Source: Rheinheimera sp. 1928-s
Lineage (GTDB): Bacteria > Pseudomonadota > Gammaproteobacteria > Enterobacterales > Alteromonadaceae
NCBI RefSeq assembly: GCF_029269265.1
Contig: NZ_JARIXP010000002.1
Span: 317,614 to 352,442 of the forward strand
Reading direction: 5' to 3'
Length of the DNA: 34,829 nt
The notes beneath the pieces are model-generated. The model was not told where the DNA came from, searched no databases, and saw nothing but the letters and a program-made list of their open reading frames with translations. Within the stretch, counting starts at the first letter, position 1; each line of letters opens with the position of its first letter. Below, piece after piece: positions 1 to 7,612 of the stretch. A program made the position numbers and the translations under genes.

Positions 1-599
1 AGCGAAGTGCCATGAATGCGCTCAATCAATGCGCCCAGCACATCAGTCGCCAACGAATACCCCCAGGCGGTGCCCGGTTCGTACAATAGCGGCACACTGG
101 CGATGCGCCTAAGGTTCTCCTCCAAGCTGATGCCGGACGCATCCATCCCATCCGACACGCCAGCCATAGCGTAGGGACTGCTTTCGTCCACCTCAAAAAA
201 GCGATAGCCCAACCCAGCCGTATGGCTAAGTAACTGCCGGGCAGTAATACGCGCCCGGCAGCCATCGGCCAATCGAGGCAGAAATTCCGGCTGCCAACGT
301 TCAATATCTTCGTCCAGGTCGAGCCGTCCTTGTGCGACCAGCACCAATGCCGCTGCAGAGACTATGGGTTTACTCACCGAGGCCAGCCGGAAAACTGTGT
401 CCACAGCCATAGGCCTCGCCCTCTCGCGATCAGCAAAACCTGCTGCCTGCTGGTAGATTAGTTCTCCATCACGAGCGACCAACACGACAGTACCAACCAC
501 GAGTTGATCGCTTAACGCTTGCCGGACAACAGTTTGAATACCAGCCGCCAAATGCCTGCGTGACACGGCCTGAAGCTCCGAATATCTGAGGGTAGTCAT
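1..599 (-). CDS. Serine hydrolase, beta-lactamase (class C/PBP-like) family, partial
   Basis: The reading frame starts with ATG at 599 and runs off the left edge, so 199 residues are visible and the C-terminal half is missing. An AAGGA ribosome site lies 7 nt upstream of the ATG. The visible part fits the beta-lactamase/serine hydrolase fold (Pfam Beta-lactamase): an acylation motif S74-V-S-K77 after a VFRLAS segment, the family-typical LLSHTAGL at about 124-131, and Y181-S-L in the position of the Y-x-N motif, so Asn is replaced. No signal peptide is apparent, which suggests a cytoplasmic esterase or peptidase rather than a true beta-lactamase. The gene is divergent from the LysR gene at 726, the usual layout for a target and its regulator. 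The family call is firm; the substrate is unknown. Confidence 0.85.
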   Translation of the reverse strand, partial: MTTLRYSELQAVSRRHLAAGIQTVVRQALSDQLVVGTVVLVARDGELIYQQAAGFADRERARPMAVDTVFRLASVSKPIVSAAALVLVAQGRLDLDEDIERWQPEFLPRLADGCRARITARQLLSHTAGLGYRFFEVDESSPYAMAGVSDGMDASGISLEENLRRIASVPLLYEPGTAWGYSLATDVLGALIERIHGTS

Positions 600-666
600 A
601 GAAAGATCCTTAATTCAATGCTGAGGCCAGGATCATATAAAGCCAGAGATTAAAGAAAAAGTAGGA

Positions 667-683
667 TATAGTTCCACTCTATA
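667..683. promoter_or_regulatory. Candidate LysR-type operator (T-N11-A inverted repeat)
   Basis: In the 126-bp gap between the divergent serine hydrolase and LysR genes there is an interrupted palindrome: TATAG (667-671), 7 nt, then CTATA (679-683). Inner positions T669 and A681 are separated by 11 nt, matching the T-N11-A consensus known for LysR-family binding sites. It is the only clear dyad in the gap, so it is the likely site where the LysR protein binds to control itself and the hydrolase. No experiment supports this. Confidence 0.5.
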
Positions 684-725
684 CGGAGCTATTTGTCCGC
701 AATCAAACTAATAAACAGAGGTCAC

Positions 726-1628
726 ATGGACAGTTTGAATGGCTTTATCGTGTTCGTGCAGGTAGCCGAGAAGCGCAGCTTTGTTGCTGCAGGTCGGGAA
801 CTGGGTGTTTCCGCTTCTGCCGTAGGTAAGAGCGTAGTACGGCTGGAGGAAAAACTTGGCGTACGTCTGTTTAACCGCAGCACCCGCAGTGTCACGCTGA
901 CAGCAGAAGGTGTTTTATTTCTGGAGCGCAGCCGCCGCATTCTGGCCGAAATTGAGGCGGCAGAACAGGAACTATCGCAGGCCACTGTTGCACCGCGTGG
1001 ACGCCTGCGCGTAAGCCTGCCGCTGGTCAGCTCGCTGGTGCTACCCGTACTTGGTGAATTTATGCGCGCATACCCACAAATCGAACTGGATCTGGACTTC
1101 ACCGACCGTATGGTGGATGTAATAGCGGAAGGTTTTGATGCGGTAGTGCGTACTGGAGAGCCAGAAGATTCGCGCTTGTCAGCCAGGCGCCTGGGCAGTT
1201 TTCAGGTGAGGCTGGTCGCTTCACCTGATTATCTGGCACTCAGAGGCATACCCCAAACTCCGGCCGACTTGCTGCAACATAGTTGCCTGCACTACCGTTT
1301 TCCTAACAGTGGTAAGCTGGAAAACTGGGCGCTGAAACAGCAACCTGATGAACCCAAACTGCAACTGCCTGTTTCGATGATCTGCAACAATATAGAAACC
1401 CGCCTGTGTTTCGCGTTACAGGGCCTCGGGATCGCCTATCTGCCTGATTTTTCCATCCGCAAGCAACTAGCAGATGGAGAACTACTCCCGATCCTTGATG
1501 ACTACATCAAGCGCAGCGGTGTCTTTCATATACTGTGGCCAGCAAGTAAACATCCATCACCTAAAGTACGAGCTCTGGTAGATTTTCTCTGTGCAAGGGT
1601 ATTTCCTTCGGATGCAACCAAGCAGTAA
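726..1628 (+). CDS. LysR-family transcriptional regulator
   Basis: A 300-residue protein of normal LysR length. Residues about 1-60 form the winged helix-turn-helix (LysR_HTH), with the typical run FVQVAEKRSFVAAGRELGVS and the recognition helix around SASAVGKSVVRLEEKLG. Residues about 90-295 form the periplasmic-binding-like effector domain (RGRLRVSLP, then the late segment with GLGIAYLPDF). I chose the ATG at 726 because AGAGG lies 4 nt upstream and because LysR proteins start a few residues before the first helix; a TTG at 693 would add 11 unlikely residues. It is divergent from the serine hydrolase at 1-599 and probably controls it through the dyad at 667-683. The effector ligand is unknown. 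Confidence 0.93.
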   Translation: MDSLNGFIVFVQVAEKRSFVAAGRELGVSASAVGKSVVRLEEKLGVRLFNRSTRSVTLTAEGVLFLERSRRILAEIEAAEQELSQATVAPRGRLRVSLPLVSSLVLPVLGEFMRAYPQIELDLDFTDRMVDVIAEGFDAVVRTGEPEDSRLSARRLGSFQVRLVASPDYLALRGIPQTPADLLQHSCLHYRFPNSGKLENWALKQQPDEPKLQLPVSMICNNIETRLCFALQGLGIAYLPDFSIRKQLADGELLPILDDYIKRSGVFHILWPASKHPSPKVRALVDFLCARVFPSDATKQ

Positions 1629-1641
1629 GGAGCACAACTGG

Positions 1642-1661
1642 AAAAGAAGTTGCCGGTATTG
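1642..1661. repeat. 20-bp direct repeat of a segment inside the Mrr-like gene; possible zinc-finger gene relic
   Basis: Positions 1642-1661 are identical to 3361-3380, which lie inside the zinc-finger coding part of the nuclease gene at 3278-4123. Read on the minus strand the copy at 1661 gives NTGNFF followed by SSCAPYC, which resembles NTGNFFYGCSRYPGC of the intact gene. This may be the decayed end of a second topoisomerase-type zinc-finger gene lying in the gap after the C39-like gene. The match is short, so chance remains possible. Confidence 0.35.
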
Positions 1662-1723
1662 AGGAAGGTCCACGCCATTTTTTGGTGTTTACAAACCAAC
1701 ATAGAGCCGCCGCACTACAGCAA

Positions 1724-2704
1724 CTAGTTGGCTGTTTGTAGCTGGCATTGAGAGCCAGTATGGGTAGCAGAGCCTTCAGAGGCGCGAATTTGTTTCTGGC
1801 TATCCAGCAAATTGCTGTCATTCGGAGCAATTTTCAGCGCGGCTTCAATCAGTGTGGTTGCTTTAGCATGGCAACCTTGCTCACTCAGCAGCACAGCGTA
1901 ATTGTTCAGATAAGATATTTCCTGCTCCGCAAAAGGCAGTCCTTTTTCAAACCACTGGGCTGCCACTAAAGGCTGGCTTGAGAAGTAATGATTACCCAAT
2001 AAAAAGTACGGTAACCAATAGTCAGGCCATTGGCTTGCCGCGGTTTTAAGCGCTGTAATACCACTACTGGCCTGTTGAGTGCTGAGTAAATCCTGACTGG
2101 CTTTGGTGTAAATAAAAGGCTCAAGCTGCGAACTGCTTTTATCCGCAGGTAACATGGCTAACAGCCAGTAGTTGCCCCGCGCCCAGGTGCGTTCAAAGGT
2201 AGAAAAGTTCAGCCGATGCGCTTCAGTCACGCCGGTGTGCAAAATCACTTCTTTGCTTTGCAGGTCGTAGCCAATCACCACGGCATAATGCCACTGCGGC
2301 AGCCAGGCCAGAGAGTTGTTTTGTAGCACTATGATTGGAATATTTTCAGCAACCAGACTTAACAGTTGGTGCATGGTCCCGCGCTGCGCATAAGCGACCA
2401 GCCCAAGTTGCCGTGTTGCCGCCGACATTTCAATTTGTAGAGTGCCTTGCAAACCCGAAATAAAGGTAGTGGGCGCTATAGTGGCTGGGTCTTTTTCAAG
2501 CCCATAAAAACCAGCAACTTCAGATAAGGTGGTTGGGCCGCAAAAATAGTCTTGCTGCGGATAAAATGGGACTTGTGGGATAAGATGCTGACGAGCGATA
2601 GCAGGAGGCTCTGCCAGTAGCTGCTTGGTTTGTGGCGGCGTTTGGCAGCCTGTCAGTACAATCAACAAGCCCGCCAAAAGGCAGGCCTGTCGTAGTAAAA
2701 CCAT
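1724..2704 (-). CDS. PA2778-family C39-like cysteine peptidase, lipoprotein with TPR-like C-terminus
   Basis: A 326-residue protein when started at the ATG at 2704; a GTG at 2713 would add three residues, and neither start has a clear ribosome site. A lipoprotein signal is present: hydrophobic stretch followed by LTGC, with the lipid-bearing Cys at about residue 20. The N-terminal half is a bacteriocin-peptidase C39-like fold with the catalytic Cys in YFCGPTT (about C55), His in QWHYAVVIGYD (about H139) and the following Asp as the probable third residue. The C-terminal part (about 200-310) has alternating helices with WFEKGLPFAEQEISYLNNYA and AKATTLIEAALKIAPND, typical of TPR repeats. It follows the small PA2779-like gene with only a 12-nt gap, so the two form an operon. 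The paired layout matches Pseudomonas PA2778-PA2779. The substrate is unknown. Confidence 0.82.
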   Translation of the reverse strand: MVLLRQACLLAGLLIVLTGCQTPPQTKQLLAEPPAIARQHLIPQVPFYPQQDYFCGPTTLSEVAGFYGLEKDPATIAPTTFISGLQGTLQIEMSAATRQLGLVAYAQRGTMHQLLSLVAENIPIIVLQNNSLAWLPQWHYAVVIGYDLQSKEVILHTGVTEAHRLNFSTFERTWARGNYWLLAMLPADKSSSQLEPFIYTKASQDLLSTQQASSGITALKTAASQWPDYWLPYFLLGNHYFSSQPLVAAQWFEKGLPFAEQEISYLNNYAVLLSEQGCHAKATTLIEAALKIAPNDSNLLDSQKQIRASEGSATHTGSQCQLQTAN

Positions 2705-2716
2705 CAAACTCACGAA

Positions 2717-3088
2717 TTAAATTGGGTTGATAAAAGGGTAAACGTCAGTCAGCCCCATTAAATCCGTTACAACCACAACCACCAATACAGTGATCACAAC
2801 ACCGACAATACCGCCTGCAGGCATTTCGTTCATCTGACTATTCAGCGCGCTAAGCTCTTCGGCAGTCATATTGGCGATACGTTGTTTTGCGTCAGCAGGA
2901 CTTACGCCCAGCTCGATCAGTTTATTCTGCACTTCTGCACTGTCGACATAAGACAATACTTGCTGCTTGTTGAAGTTAAACTGTTGATTGGCGATGACCT
3001 GCTCTGAACTAAATACAGCAGCACTAGCCTGGCTCATACCAAGAACTAACATAGGGCACAGGATGCTGGCTTTTAAAAATTTATTCAT
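2717..3088 (-). CDS. PA2779-family small exported protein
   Basis: A 123-residue protein with a Sec signal peptide (MNKFLKAS, hydrophobic core, SQASA before AVFSS; cleavage near residue 23). A central helical part (about 30-85) has IELGVSPADAKQRIANMTAEELSALNSQM. A C-terminal hydrophobic segment (GGIVGVVITVLVVVVV, about 93-108) probably anchors it in the inner membrane. It matches the PA2779 family, which is found next to PA2778-type C39-like peptidases. AAGGA lies about 9 nt before the ATG at 3088. It is the first gene of a two-gene operon with the peptidase at 1724-2704. Whether it is a substrate, inhibitor or partner of the peptidase cannot be told from the sequence. Confidence 0.82.
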   Translation of the reverse strand: MNKFLKASILCPMLVLGMSQASAAVFSSEQVIANQQFNFNKQQVLSYVDSAEVQNKLIELGVSPADAKQRIANMTAEELSALNSQMNEMPAGGIVGVVITVLVVVVVTDLMGLTDVYPFINPI

Positions 3089-3277
3089 CTTTATTTATCC
3101 TTAATCTGTTGTTTTTATAGGAAAAACCGTTTTAGATAAATCTCAGAGAGCTAACTATTTAACATTCATCTAGGGTGCACAGTAAAGCATCCATCAGGGA
3201 TGCGCAACAAAGCTTATGGAAGAGCCGCTAATGTAGATAAAGATGAACCATAGTATTGACGGCTGCGCTTTGGTATT

Positions 3278-4123
3278 TTACACACGAGTCTCTGAATTCT
3301 GCTGTGCCTCAGCGGTTGCATCTCTAACGCCCTTACAACCAGGATAACGACTGCAGCCGTAAAAGAAGTTGCCGGTATTGGGGCCTTTTCGGGCTTTTCT
3401 CAGCAGCATATCGCTACCACATAATGGGCAACGTATATCAGCTTTTAGTTCGGAGCTGGGTTCTTTGTTGCGAATGGAATTCACCAGTAAGCGACCATCC
3501 ACCAGCACTATAGATTTACCTTCTGCAAAACCTTTTGCATCAGGAGTAAATTCACCGCTGGTAACCACAATAGCGCCGGATGCCCCTTCAGCCATCATTA
3601 CGCCATAGAGCTCACGCACTACAGTCACAGGAACCTTGCTGGCTTTCCATAATTTGCACTGCACCAGATAAATATCGGCACCGTCTTTGACCCGCAAATC
3701 CACGCCGCCGTCTGCACCAAAGCTGGTTTCGGCCACGCTATAGCCTAATTCCCTGAAGTACTGGCCTACCAGCAACTCAAAATCATGCCAGGATAAGGCT
3801 GCAAAAGGATCACAAGACTCTGTGTTTCTTGCAGTAGCTAAAAGTTTAACCCTTTTGCGCCGCGCAAAAAATGAAGCGGCGGCCCCAGCCAGTAAAAAGA
3901 ATGGAAAAACAAAACGGCCATAAAAGCCCAAGGTCTGCAGAGCCTGATACTTCACGCCCGACAATAACTGCTCCGCATTGGTTACAACAGGAATAGGCTG
4001 CGCCGCAAGCGAATCGAGATACCAAAACACAACAACAGCCAGCGTAACTCCAACCCACCAGGGCAAAGCTGCGGCCATATTAAATAAGTCTTCCAACAGG
4101 TTAGTCTTTTTTCTGCGGGCCAT
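3278..4123 (-). CDS. Membrane-anchored Mrr-type restriction endonuclease with topoisomerase C4 zinc finger
   Basis: A 281-residue protein. GGAG five nt before the ATG at 4123 favours this start over a GTG at 4129. Two membrane segments (about 22-38 and 68-86) precede an Mrr_cat/PD-(D/E)xK nuclease domain at about 108-215, with E116, D142 in GADGGVDL and Q155-C-K157 as the expected metal and catalytic residues. The C-terminus has four cysteines (232, 235, 257, 263) spaced as in the type I topoisomerase C4 zinc finger. Known relatives act on foreign or modified DNA or have DNA-repair roles. The membrane anchor suggests it acts on DNA near the inner membrane. It stands alone with no methyltransferase nearby, as expected for modification-dependent enzymes. 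Target specificity is unknown. Confidence 0.88.
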   Translation of the reverse strand: MARRKKTNLLEDLFNMAAALPWWVGVTLAVVVFWYLDSLAAQPIPVVTNAEQLLSGVKYQALQTLGFYGRFVFPFFLLAGAAASFFARRKRVKLLATARNTESCDPFAALSWHDFELLVGQYFRELGYSVAETSFGADGGVDLRVKDGADIYLVQCKLWKASKVPVTVVRELYGVMMAEGASGAIVVTSGEFTPDAKGFAEGKSIVLVDGRLLVNSIRNKEPSSELKADIRCPLCGSDMLLRKARKGPNTGNFFYGCSRYPGCKGVRDATAEAQQNSETRV

Positions 4124-4377
4124 CAGCACTCCATGCTTAGCAACTACAACATCACTGTTCAGTCACTTCAACTTTGGTGACTGAAAATCAAAATACGGGT
4201 ACAGACTAAAGCCATAGACGAGGATGAGCAAGTGGATTGAGCAACTTTGGGTTTACCTTTTTACGAAACTATTGCTTACAGCTTCGCCATTGCAACTGCC
4301 GCTGCTTTTCAATAAGGTGAAGTAAATTAACTTGTTAGAGCCACCTTCTTGGCCGCTAACTCAAGGACGACCACTTC

Positions 4378-5862
4378 ATGCCTGCACCACAGTTACTTGG
4401 TAAAACCCTGATGTTCCTTGTGTTATGTAGTACCTATACAGGAGCAGCTTTTGCAGCAAGTTCAGACTCTAACGGGCTAGATGAGAAAATTTCCCGCGTT
4501 GAACAAGGGCTTTCCACTTCAGTGGTTGTCAAAGGTGCATCAGCTCAAAAAATGCGGCTTGCAGATCGGATGCACTATCATCAGGTGCCTGCGGTAAGCA
4601 TTGCTGTTGTAAACAATGGTCAAATTGAGTGGGCCCGCGCTTATGGGGTTAATGTTGTGGGACAACCTGCACACACCACGCCAAGCACCTTATTTCAAAC
4701 CGCGTCCATCAGCAAAGCCATCAGCGCCATGGCAGCATTACATCTGGTGGAACAAGGAAAACTTCAGTTGGATGGTGATGTAAATAACCAACTGAAAAGC
4801 TGGAAGCTGCCTGACAATGAATTCACCAAAGAGCATAAAGTGAGCCTGCGGCAGTTGCTGAACCACAGTGGAGGCGTCAATGTGCATGGTTTTCATGGGT
4901 ATACAGATAAGCAAACTGCACCAAACTTACTTGCAGTGCTGAATGGCGATACTCCAGCGAATTCAGCAGCGGTTCGTGTTAACGCAATACCAGGCACCCA
5001 GTGGAGCTATTCAGGTGGTGGCTACAGCATCATCCAGTTGATGATGATGGAAGCAAGCAAACAGGATTTCCCCCAGCTATTGCAAGATATCGTATTCACT
5101 CCATTAGCTATGCAACACAGTCGCTTTGCAGCACGCTTGCCAAAGCAAGATCGCAACAATGCTGCCGCAGGACATAACGGCAGCGGTGCAGCCATTCCCG
5201 GTTTGTGGCACCAATATCCTGAACTGGCAGCAGCAGGCATGTGGAGTACAGCAACAGATTTAGCAAAAATCATTATTGAAGTGCAAAAGTCGGAGGCTGG
5301 TACTTCAGACAAAATACTTTCCAGTCAAATGACCAAAACTATGTTAACTCGCGGCTTAGGTGAAACCGGCCTTGGCTTTTTTGTTGAACAACAGCAAGAC
5401 AGAACCAGCTTTAGCCACAGTGGCGGCAATGAAGGATTTCGCACCTTGTTATTCGGCTACACCAAAACAGGTCAGGGTGCGGTGGTACTGACCAACAGCG
5501 ACAATGGCTCAGCGTTAATTCAAGAGATATTTGCCAGTATTGCCGCCGAATACAACTGGCCTGATTTTAAGGTGGTAGAAAAATCAGTCATTGCAGCAGA
5601 CGCTAAGCTCAACCAAAAATTAGCAGGCGAGTATCTGCTGCTGAACCAGCCTGCCCATGTTTTCGCCGAAGCAGATCGCCTGTATCTGCAAAGCAATTTA
5701 CTCAGCAGCAATCGCCTCGAACTGCACCGCGAAGCGAACTCAAGCTTCTTCCTGACAGTCTCAAATGCCACAGTCCGCTTTGAAACAGATACTAATAATA
5801 AGCCGACAGGGTTTTCTTTGATTAGGGGTGCGAATACTTATAGGGCGACGAAAGTCCGATAG
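4378..5862 (+). CDS. Exported serine hydrolase, beta-lactamase (class C/PBP-like) family
   Basis: A 494-residue protein with a signal peptide (MPAPQLLGK, hydrophobic core, AAFA before ASSDS; cleavage near residue 27), hence periplasmic or exported. Family motifs are present in order: S110-I-S-K113 (acylation site), LLNHSGG at 160-166, Y211-S-G213 in place of Y-x-N, and H347-S-G-G350 as the third motif. Residues after about 400 form an extra C-terminal beta domain seen in many such esterases and D-aminopeptidases. The ATG at 4378 has AAGGA about ten nt upstream. It is flanked by gaps on both sides and seems to be a single-gene unit. It is not closely similar to the partial hydrolase at 1-599. 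The substrate is unknown. Confidence 0.9.
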   Translation: MPAPQLLGKTLMFLVLCSTYTGAAFAASSDSNGLDEKISRVEQGLSTSVVVKGASAQKMRLADRMHYHQVPAVSIAVVNNGQIEWARAYGVNVVGQPAHTTPSTLFQTASISKAISAMAALHLVEQGKLQLDGDVNNQLKSWKLPDNEFTKEHKVSLRQLLNHSGGVNVHGFHGYTDKQTAPNLLAVLNGDTPANSAAVRVNAIPGTQWSYSGGGYSIIQLMMMEASKQDFPQLLQDIVFTPLAMQHSRFAARLPKQDRNNAAAGHNGSGAAIPGLWHQYPELAAAGMWSTATDLAKIIIEVQKSEAGTSDKILSSQMTKTMLTRGLGETGLGFFVEQQQDRTSFSHSGGNEGFRTLLFGYTKTGQGAVVLTNSDNGSALIQEIFASIAAEYNWPDFKVVEKSVIAADAKLNQKLAGEYLLLNQPAHVFAEADRLYLQSNLLSSNRLELHREANSSFFLTVSNATVRFETDTNNKPTGFSLIRGANTYRATKVR

Positions 5863-5953
5863 CGCAAAGTCAGCCTATTCGCCAGGTTCCAGCTTAGCTC
5901 TGGCATATCAACTACTACTGCTCCATAGCGTTTAAAAAACTACGCAGCCGTCA

Positions 5954-6217
5954 TTAACGGCCGCTTGCGTTTGACCGGACTAATCGTAGAAAACCATGGC
6001 GGCGCGCCGCACAATATGCATCATATTTGGCACGTTTCTCAGTGCTGTGTAAGACGGCATAGGCTTCAGCAACACGTTTAAATATTTCTGCGGTATTCGG
6101 CAATTTACTGACATCAGGGTGATACTTGCGGCCAAGTTTACGGTAGGCCATTTTAATAGCTTTAGCGTCCGTCGTTGCAACAACGCCAAGCACAGTGTAA
6201 TAATCTACGAATTCCAT
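5954..6217 (-). pseudogene. CbpA-like J-domain protein, truncated after the J domain
   Basis: An 87-residue frame starting with [12 protein letters not shown], very close to the start of the DnaJ-type co-chaperone CbpA (E. coli CbpA begins MELKDYY). The J domain is complete: helix [16 protein letters not shown] with the HPD motif that stimulates DnaK, then helix III and RAKYDAY. At about residue 70 the similarity stops and 17 unrelated residues follow ([12 protein letters not shown]). The glycine-rich linker and the two substrate-binding domains of a full protein of about 300 residues are absent. It is most likely a cbpA remnant. It could still be made and work as a free J domain, because the reading frame is intact. 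It lies in a stretch with other broken genes. Confidence 0.7.
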
Positions 6218-6346
6218 TGCGTGATCCTATCTGACGAATTCCTACAGCAAGCCTAACAGCCCCGCAAAGTGCCGCTCTGTGCGCTGACGCGCTGAATCGA
6301 AAACGGAAGACGTTGGACAACCATGGTTGTTTGAGCATCATAACTA

Positions 6347-6436
6347 TCAAAGCTTCATCACCCGCACATTGTGTGGACCAAACTCGGATGCTAAGGCCTG
6401 AGTTAAACCAATCAAACCTGCTTTTTCAGTAACAAA
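6347..6436 (-). pseudogene. Short-chain dehydrogenase/reductase fragment
   Basis: On the minus strand the frame reads TEKAGLIGLTQALASEFGP, then HNVRVMKL, and stops at 6347-6349. This is the highly typical segment of short-chain dehydrogenases that follows the catalytic Tyr-x-x-x-Lys (YxxSKAGLIGLT..LA.E..P..IRVN). The Tyr position is already replaced and no Rossmann-fold part is recognisable upstream. It is too short for a gene and is best read as debris between the truncated cbpA-like gene and the broken kynureninase. Confidence 0.55.
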
Positions 6437-6505
6437 ACAGCGATGCCAGAATCTGCAACACCAGAATCGCTAAGCGGGTTAACGGCTTACCCGCAACGTG
6501 CAAGT

Positions 6506-7612
6506 TCAGGTCACTTTTTGCTTGATGGCATATTCGGGTTTTAAATACTCTTTGCTCTGTACAATATCGCTGAGTATGTCTACTGCATGCCATAAATCGA
6601 CATAACGTAAATACAGCGGAGTAAAACCCAAACGCAAAATATCAGGTGCCCTGAAATCAGCTATAACACCCCGCTTAATCAGAGCCTGGCACAACTGATA
6701 CGCATGGCTATGCTGATAAGCCAACTGACTTCCCCGCTCTGCTGGATCCAGAGGCGTCATCAGACTTAATTCACTCAACGCAGTCTGTTGTTGTACCAAC
6801 TGATGAAAACAGTGACTTAAAGCCAGGGATTTTTCGCGAATTTGCGCCATGCTGACATCGCTGAACACCCCTAAGGCGGCATCTAAAACACTCATTGAAA
6901 TCACAGCAGGAGTACCAGTTAAAAATTGTTCTATGCCGTCAGATTTAACGTACTGAGGACTAAAGCTAAAAGGGGTTTTATGTCCCATCCAGCCACTCAG
7001 CGGCTGAGTGATGTTGGCGTGATGACGCTTGGCCGCATATAAAAACGCTGGAGCGCCAGGGCCACCATTCAAATATTTGTAACCACAGCCCACTGCAAAG
7101 TCGACCTGCCATGCGTCCAGTTCAACAGGCAAGGCACCGGCACTATGAGCCAGGTCTACAATCACTAATACTCCCTGTTCGTGTGCGCGCTGGGTTAAAC
7201 GCTGCACATCCAGTAAACGGCCGCTGCGAAAATCAACCTGAGTTAACATTAAGACCGCAACATCGCTGTTCAGCGCCTGTTCCAGTTCATGCTCTGGTGC
7301 CTCCAACAGCTGACAGCGTTTTTCACCTACCAGCGCGCTAAGCCCCTGCACCATATAAAGATCGGTCGGAAAATTGCCTTGCTGGGTTAACACCACAGAA
7401 CGATCCGGCTGCATAAACAAGGCGCAGCTCAGCACTTTAAATAAATTCACCGACGTAGAGTCACAGCAAATCACCTGGCCACTTTCAGCGCCAATCAAAC
7501 GGCCAATTTGCTCACCTACTTTTACAGGTAAATCAATCCAGTGATTGCTATTCCAGCTTTGTATTAAATCCTGACTCCATTGCCTGACCAGCACGTCCTG
7601 CGCCCGCTGCAC
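6506..7612 (-). pseudogene. kynU: Kynureninase, 5'-truncated by deletion
   Basis: From about 7612 downwards the frame reads as kynureninase, the PLP enzyme cutting kynurenine to anthranilate and alanine in tryptophan breakdown. Visible family marks: DLIQSWNSNHWIDLP, the STSVNLFK segment, VDLAHSAGALPVEL, the PLP-lysine region CGYKYLNGGPGAP, and GTPAVISM near the end. The 3' end is intact. The first roughly 60-70 residues, including the usual LYLDGNSLG segment, are missing. Upstream the same frame runs on only as out-of-frame translation of the neighbouring hydrolase gene, so no proper start exists. A deletion joined it to the hydrolase gene near 7607-7616. The gene is very probably inactive. 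Confidence 0.85.

Noticed and set aside
26-304. Open frame of 92 residues on the minus strand at the left edge
   Set aside because: It is out of frame with the serine hydrolase that covers the region, has no family match and an Arg/Trp-rich composition typical of shadow frames.
3187-3203. Small GCATCC/GGATGC dyad between the PA2779-like and Mrr-like genes
   Set aside because: A 6-bp stem with no T run or promoter context; not distinguishable from chance.
4160-4183. Hairpin CAGTCAC/GTGACTG upstream of the second serine hydrolase
   Set aside because: A 7-bp stem with a 10-nt loop and no T run; too weak to call a terminator or operator on its own.
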